This document shows positions 58,482 through 64,000 of a stretch of 64,000 nucleotides of DNA, piece after piece. The position numbers were made by a program, and so were the translations under genes. The notes below the pieces were generated by a model. The model saw only the letters and a program-made list of their open reading frames with translations, had not been told where the DNA came from and ran no database searches. Source of the stretch: Lingula anatina (Eukaryota > Brachiopoda > Lingulata > Lingulida > Lingulidae); the NCBI RefSeq assembly GCF_001039355.2, contig NW_019775698.1:184123-248122 (forward strand). Reading direction: 5' to 3'. Position 1 is the first letter of the stretch. Every line of letters begins with the position of its first letter.

Positions 58482-60868
58482 GTCCAAAGGATAAATAGCA
58501 TTTCTGCTTATTACTAGAAACATTTTTACAAGTATGAAAAAACACTATTATTCCTACCCAGGTAGGTTTATTTTATATTTCCGACTTATTTTGCAAATGT
58601 ACTCTTAGTCTGATAACCAAAGAAGTGCCTACTAAAAAGTATCTTAAAAGTTGCTTTAACTTACAACAAAAGGTGTTGGGCATATCTGTGAAAATAGGTA
58701 AACAGGGATGTTCTTCTGAAGGAAAGCAATGGCAGCCAGCTGTGCAAACCTAAATAAAGCAATGGAAGAAAGATTAATCATGTCATAAATCAATTTGCCC
58801 ATAGAGCTGAAATTGCAGAAAATACTGCTATTACATCAAACACACAACTGTTTCTGTTACTTCACTTAATACATGTAGTTGGTAGACTTTCTTAATACTG
58901 GAACTTTTCCAGTGTAGCTATGCAATTTTCGTTATAAATTGAACTATAGCTTATACAGTATATGAAAGAAGTCTTTCCAGAAGGCAACTCAGACAAGACT
59001 GTTAGTAAGACAAGACTTTATACAGATATTACTCGCTACTATTGAAATTACTGTCTAGCTTCATTTCATTGGTATACTAGAAAATATTTGAGCATTGATA
59101 TTGTAACTAATATACTGATACTGTAACTGCCAATATAATCTCAACAATACAAACCACAATCTGGTGCCAGGGAACTTTGTTGAAAGGTTTACTTCTGATT
59201 TAATTGGTAAACAAGTAAAATAATGCCTTTCTTTAATGAAACAATATACACCCCATTTCCATAGATTTTTAGATCGATCTATCCCTGTGGGGAGTCTCAC
59301 TAGATTACTGTCAGCTTGGCCGGCTTAAGCGTTTGTCCCGCCTACTAAAAGCTGTAAAGGGGTAATTAACTATGGTGCCAGCTCAGCTGACTGCAATTTA
59401 GCGTGAACCCCCAGGGAGTTGGGTCGATCTAAATCTTAATCTTTAGATCGATCTAAATCTCTGGGCAAGCACCCATAGTTAAGGGCTCATATCATATAAA
59501 GTAAAAGATGTATTTAACAAACACTGGCGCCAGATTATACTTCACACCCTAGTCATCGACCTTGCCATTTTTTGTGATATCTTACTTAGGCTGCTTTTAA
59601 ATCGATCTATCCCCGCGGGGAGTCTCACTAGATTACTGTCAGATAATCCGGCTTAAATGTCCATCCCGCCTACTACAAGCTGTAAGGGGGTAATTAACTT
59701 TTGTGTCCACTCGGCTGACAGCTATTTAGCGTGAACCCCCAGGGAGTTAGGTCGATCTAAAGTAGATCGATCTAATCTCTGGAAATGGGGTCTTAGTTGC
59801 AGTCTAAAACTGATCACTATCTCTTGGCTGGCTTTGGGTTGAACCTAGACATGAGATGACTGAAACACAAAGTCTATAACTGCTTTGCTACACAACCATG
59901 AATTTTTAAGATAAGTGAAAATAACTGAGACACACCGAGAACTTCTTGGTGACATATTTAGCATTTGCAGTGGCCATGGAGATCCAAGATGACAGACTAG
60001 GAGGTCAACTCACTGAAAAATGGACTTTGCATCAATGCTTCTTGACCAATAGATAAGCTTCAAAATTCATGCTCATGCAACAGTATTTGTTACAAACCTT
60101 TGGCTATTGTGTCTGGCATCAAACCCAATCATCACTCCTTTTTGTATTACATGGGGAGAAGAGCTGACCAAATACATTGCCAATCCCTAAAATAAGAATA
60201 TTTTCCTATCATAATAAAGAAATATAACATGCCTACTTTGTTGTTAATAAAACAATAAGCATTTCTTTCAGATGCACATATATAAAGAACATCTGAAACA
60301 CAATCCATTGGTAAATTAAAAATAATGGTTACTTGTCCTTACAGACATATAATAATTAATAGTAATAAGTTCCTTAAAACTAAACTCCACATAAATCTTA
60401 GCACTGTGAACAAATGAGGATTAAAAATTAAATTTTGAAACATTATTATCTAAAAATATGCACTACATATTCTGAAATTTTAAAATATGCCAACTAAAAT
60501 TATCAATTGTTTGAGAGTGGTAATTTCAGCTTAAATTTAATTTTATTATTAATTATCTATAGATTTCAATTTTATTAACATTTTGTTTGGGATGGAGTTT
60601 TCTGCAGGCCTCTACTTTTGAAGACAAAGATTGCAGCAACTTACCTGTGACGTCTGTATGATTGTCAAGTCATTCATCATAGAGTTACCAGCTCCCATCT
60701 TTGCACGCAAACCTGACATTGGAAACATTAGGTTTAAATACAGTACACGGTAAGTGCATGTGTAAGGAGTCATAACTAAAGATGACAAAATAATGTGCTT
60801 ATAAAATGACTCTCTACAAAATCTGGAAATGTTTGTACTCCCATGCATCCCAAATGAACTTCCCTCAC

Positions 60869-60919
<51 letters not shown>

Positions 60920-61663
60920 AAAGGCAATTTACAAATAAAATGAATAACTAAAATAACTTCTCAAAGAGATGTTAAACAATGTAACTTGTCCTTTTTTGCC
61001 TTTAAAGAGAATTTAATTACAGCTGTTATCACTTAAAATAAATAAAAAAATATATAAATAAAAATAAATAACTAAATAAAATACATAATAATAATCTTTT
61101 AAGTTAAGAAATTAAAATGTACCTGCAGTTCCAAATTCCATTCTCTTCAGCAATCTATTACGCAGTTCATCCACATTATTACTTTCTACCAGTTTCTGGA
61201 TGAAAGACTTGGATTCAGGGTTCTGCAAAAGTTAAGGGTAAACGTTTGGATATCCAAAATTTCTAGCATTTCAAAATATGACTACAGCCAGTCACGAAAT
61301 GTGGGCATTAAATTTTTAGCATTAATATGTAAGCAGCTTATCCAAGACAATTTATTAAAATTAAAAACATAAAACCTTTGTGCATCGTATTTACATGTAT
61401 AACTATAAGCTTCATTCCGTTCATTACCACTGTTCAACAACCAGGAAAAGCGAATCTTTTTCTATTTTATTGACTTTTTTGGTACCTAAGCAGATATCTC
61501 TCCGTAAACCGTGCATGTTATAGGAGTAAGACTTAGATGCAGAGGATAGACAATTTACAAAAAATTAATAATTCCACNCTAATTAATGTATACATACCTG
61601 GTCCCATCGCAGCCAGTCGGTCAATGTTGAATCAAGCACGGAATCCCCAGTACTGAATGACAT
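52017..61663 (-). CDS. PGM2: phosphoglucomutase-2 / phosphopentomutase
   Basis: Nineteen minus-strand exons: 61598-61663, 61123-61222, 60645-60712, 60098-60186, 58665-58749, 58302-58385, 57996-58019, 57674-57843, 57359-57482, 56992-57057, 55974-56071, 55445-55539, 55123-55205, 54742-54835, 54193-54322, 53546-53648, 53153-53239, 52439-52572, 52017-52122. They total 1806 bases, 601 residues (human PGM2 612). Seen: phosphoserine loop TASHNP (Ser154), metal loop DPDADR (311-316), sugar loop FEEAIG (411-416) and phosphate-binding RTSGTEPKIKYY (546-557). It interconverts ribose-1-P and ribose-5-P (and glucose-1-P/6-P) in the cytosol. It could equally be called the single PGM2/PGM2L1 ancestor-type gene. 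One exon is only 24 bases and the intron after exon 13 is GC-AG. Confidence 0.95.
53391..53427. repeat. (TG)n microsatellite
   Basis: Uninterrupted TG tract in a PGM2 intron. Confidence 0.9.
54389..54434. repeat. (CA)n microsatellite
   Basis: CA tract of about 20 repeats in a PGM2 intron. Confidence 0.9.
56402..56613. mobile_element. MITE copy 1, PGM2 intron
   Basis: Begins GACCATTCCCACAGATATTT and ends with the inverted counterpart ATCGATTTAAATCTGTCAG. The interior shares CTGGGGAGTCTCACTAGATT, CGCCTACTAAAAGCTGTA-like and CCCAGGGAGT motifs with the copies at 59251 and 59594. Confidence 0.65.
56727..56985. mobile_element. related palindromic element, PGM2 intron
   Basis: Ends CCCATTCCCATAGACC on the left and GGTGTCCATGGGAATGTG on the right, an imperfect inverted repeat, with GACTCTTGCTGAGTGCAATC inside. 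A related TCTTGCTGAGTGCAAT segment sits at about 29784 in another gene. A diverged relative of the neighbouring MITE family. Confidence 0.5.
58404..58480. repeat. (TA)n microsatellite
   Basis: About 38 uninterrupted TA dinucleotides, starting 18 bases upstream of the acceptor AG of PGM2 exon 6 on the minus strand. Confidence 0.95.
59251..59465. mobile_element. MITE copy 2, PGM2 intron
   Basis: Left end CCCCATTTCCATAGATTTTT then AGATCGATCTA; right end TTAGATCGATCTAAATCTCT then GG, forming terminal inverted repeats. Length about 215 bases; GTGGGGAGTCTCACTAGATT and ACCCCCAGGGAGTTGGGTCG are internal landmarks shared with the other copies. Confidence 0.75.
59594..59790. mobile_element. MITE copy 3, PGM2 intron
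   Basis: Only about 130 bases beyond copy 2, same orientation. Shares CGGGGAGTCTCACTAGATTA, CGCCTACTACAAGCTGTAAG and CCCCCAGGGAGTTAGGTCGA. Right end GATCTAATCTCTGGAAATGG. The left end is slightly shortened. Confidence 0.75.
60868..60921. repeat. (AAAT)n microsatellite
   Basis: About 13 AAAT tetranucleotides in a PGM2 intron. Confidence 0.9.
61578..61578. other. single ambiguous base N without flanking duplication
   Basis: Unlike the Ns at 4523, 15248 and 38266, I see no repeat of the left flank on the right. It lies 20 bases inside intron 1 of PGM2 and does not disturb the exon. Confidence 0.7.
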
Positions 61664-62284
61664 CTTGCAAAAGCCCGTTCGTAGTTTGCTTTGCAATAAG
61701 AAATGTGTGAACAAGAATAAATGTGTCAAACCTAGACTTCGTTCTGCACCACAACCACACGAAACCCACAGCTAGATGACACCGGCTAGCGAGCCCAACA
61801 ACCTTTATGCGAAATCCATCCGCGAGTAAATAACAATAAGTCTAAAGGAAGGGTCAACATTATAATGTTTGTCATTTTTCTCTTGGAAATAGTGAATTTT
61901 TGGCTTTAATTACATCTTTTATAAAGTTTAACCCGTCATTATTTACTGAAAACATAGAATAAACATTGCGTATGAATATGATGTTTAGAAAGTACCTGCT
62001 AACGGTTGCATGACGAAATTAGACGAATGATTTAATAAGTAAAATGAAAGCTCTTTAAATAAATCGATTGCATTCATAGTGACAGATATCACAATTGAGA
62101 TAAAATGTTACTGCTTCACTTAACTAACGAATGCTTTGAACGCAACTACCGTTGTTGTTATGCTTTTGCAACTGTCATCTTTGAGTACGTTATACACGCG
62201 TAACTTCCGGTTCAAAGAGATGCTACACAACGTGACAGGTCGAACTTTGAAGCGAGTAACAGGATACTAACTTAACACAGAACT
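61664..62284. promoter_or_regulatory. bidirectional promoter PGM2 / STARD10-like
   Basis: 621 bases between divergent start codons. ACTTCCGG (ETS core) at 62203-62210, about 75 bases before the STARD10-like ATG. No TATA box seen. Confidence 0.6.
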
Positions 62285-62440
62285 ATGCAGGTGGGAGAGG
62301 TGAGAGTCGCAATGGACTCGGATTTTGAGAAACTAAAAGAAATTTGCGAAAACCACGATGGTTGGAGACAGGATTATAACAAAAACGGAATTGTCGTGTG
62401 GACTAAATCTACAGACGTCACGAGTTTCAAGATGATCAAG
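62285..62440 (+). CDS. STARD10-like START-domain lipid transfer protein, first exon
   Basis: ATG at 62285, 52 codons to a GTGAGT donor after 62440 in phase 0. The peptide (GEVRVAMDSDFEKLKEICEN, then GWRQDYNKNGIVVWTK) matches the start of the START domain of STARD10/PCTP-type proteins, which bind and transfer phosphatidylcholine and phosphatidylethanolamine in the cytosol. The rest of the gene lies beyond the window; the following 1.5 kb is intron with no second exon that I can support. A second in-frame ATG at 62312 is a possible alternative start but would remove the GEV segment. Confidence 0.75.
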
Positions 62441-64000
62441 GTGAGTGGGCGCACTGGAGACGCTCTTGTGTAATTTTATGACCCTTGCACCAAGTTGTTA
62501 TACATTCAATACCAAAGATTTGTGGTAAATTCTCATTTTAAACGACCCTCTGTTTCTTAGGTGCTGTCGTTGTCAAGGCAAAATTTTGCTTGTCACCAAA
62601 CACTTTTGTTTACAGTTGCGTATGCTCTAGCTGTTACTTGTGTTACAGAAATTATTACTTTTAGTGAAGTGAAAATAACCCACTCACGACATGGAGTTGA
62701 ATTTAATCACATACTGTTGAAAGAACCAAAGATTCTTGCTTGGAAGCTTAGGCAAAAAATGTATAACATGTATAATTATGGTACTTTTTACCATGACCCA
62801 AAATATATTTATTGAGGTACAAAAACAACAATTAAAGATAGGTTTCTTATTGTTACAATTACAGATGGCTACATATAACAGTATAGTTCAATTTTCTTGG
62901 ATCAACAATATATCCTAGCATCCATGCATTTGTAACACGTATATATTTTGAATTATTGTAATGATTCCTCTCTGACAAGAGCATACTTTTTGATAATGAG
63001 GGAAAATGTTAAAAGTAGTGATAGAGACTTATCTCCGACTTTTCCTTCCATAATGCACTTCTCCTTTTCTTTATCTTCATAAACAATTAACTTAAGTAAT
63101 TAGTACTCCCAGTGTCTTATTTGTTAAAAAGCAAAACTCTTTGGATAAAGGGCATGATTTTAAATAAAAGTCGTGGTATCTTGATTGCTCTACATTACTA
63201 CAATTCTTTTCAATCAGTATTTAAGTTAATATTTAATCTGTTCAAGTTAACTATTTTGATATGTGTTCTTTTTTATCTCACAGGACTGTTTACATTAAAA
63301 CTTATTATATACATTAGATATATGGCATTCAACCTTTTTTGTTCAAAAGCAAAATGATACCTTTTTTTTTTGAGGGGAGGGGGCAGTCCTCTGAATTTAT
63401 TACACATTCCTAATTTTAATTGTTTAAACACTTGATAAGTGTAATCTATCTGACAGCTTGATGTGCTAGTCAAATTTATTTGACTTGCAATAAGAAGTGT
63501 TTAGCCATGGAGTACTAGTGGAAATTCAATATTTTCACCAGGGTTATAGTACTACTTAAAAAATGGGGACATATATCTTAAATGCACATGGATTAAACAA
63601 CTCAACAGAATGCTTTTATCTTTGCCCCATAGATTTTTGAAACATTAAGAAATATCTTAATACATAGAGATGAAAGTACATGGAGATATCTCTTGGTTAT
63701 CTCTCACAGAAGTGTTATAGGAATATTGTAGAATAAACTCACCCCTATACTTGGATTCCATGTGTTATTCTTTTTATATATAATAATTTAATTCTAAAGG
63801 ACTGAGATAGCCAGAAAAGTTTTGCAAATTTTTATTCAAAAGAATATCCTTAGTGGCAAAAATACTTTTCTCTCAAATCATCAGATGTCAGTTTTGGAAT
63901 CAGATTGTTAAAAAACAACGTTTCACTGGCTACGTAAACCAGATACATTAACCACTAATTGTTGGCTTCACATTTGTAAAAATAGTCAAATATATTCTTA

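Overview
This window is nuclear DNA from an invertebrate animal. It is AT-rich, its genes are split by spliceosomal introns with standard donor and acceptor sites, and the best-recognised proteins (UBE2K, PRPS, VPS36, PGM2, a STARD10-like START protein) are close to their animal orthologues in sequence, length and exon phase. A secreted multi-exon serine beta-lactamase-like gene and a small tandem family of unrecognised secreted glycoproteins suggest a lophotrochozoan, perhaps a mollusc. That placement is an inference, not a proof.

Layout. 1-2840 holds no recognisable gene. 2841-3180 is a possible truncated gene start with an ETS-type promoter. 3961-8621 is a tandem array of an unrecognised secreted protein family (three units, one truncated at an N). 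9601-13539 is UBE2K (minus), head-to-head with PRPS (plus). The UBE2K/PRPS promoter block appears twice because two contigs that overlap in content are joined by a single N at 15248. The second PRPS reading is complete (19821-26821) and ends in two alternative terminal exons. 29197-31623 (minus) is a small mitochondrial membrane protein gene, head-to-head with VPS36 (plus, 31871-38016), whose last four exons are repeated after another single N at 38266. 41562-48607 (plus) is a secreted serine beta-lactamase-like gene. 52017-61663 (minus) is PGM2 in 19 exons, head-to-head with the first exon of a STARD10-like gene (62285 onward, running out of the window).

The housekeeping genes show no shared pathway beyond general cell metabolism: PGM2 (ribose-1-P/ribose-5-P) and PRPS (ribose-5-P to PRPP) are adjacent steps of ribose and nucleotide metabolism, UBE2K acts in ubiquitin chain building, and VPS36 sorts ubiquitinated cargo. 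The striking architectural theme is divergent pairing: three of the four compact promoters are bidirectional, and ETS-like ACTTCCGG sites recur in them.

The observations most worth following are: (1) two tandem alternative terminal exons in PRPS; (2) a conserved frame change in every unit of the secreted family, which needs either +1 recoding at a stop codon or removal of a 13-nt GT...AG segment; (3) one minisatellite family that appears in introns of two unrelated genes; (4) three scaffold joins where a single N separates two near-identical copies, which any gene count from this assembly must correct for.
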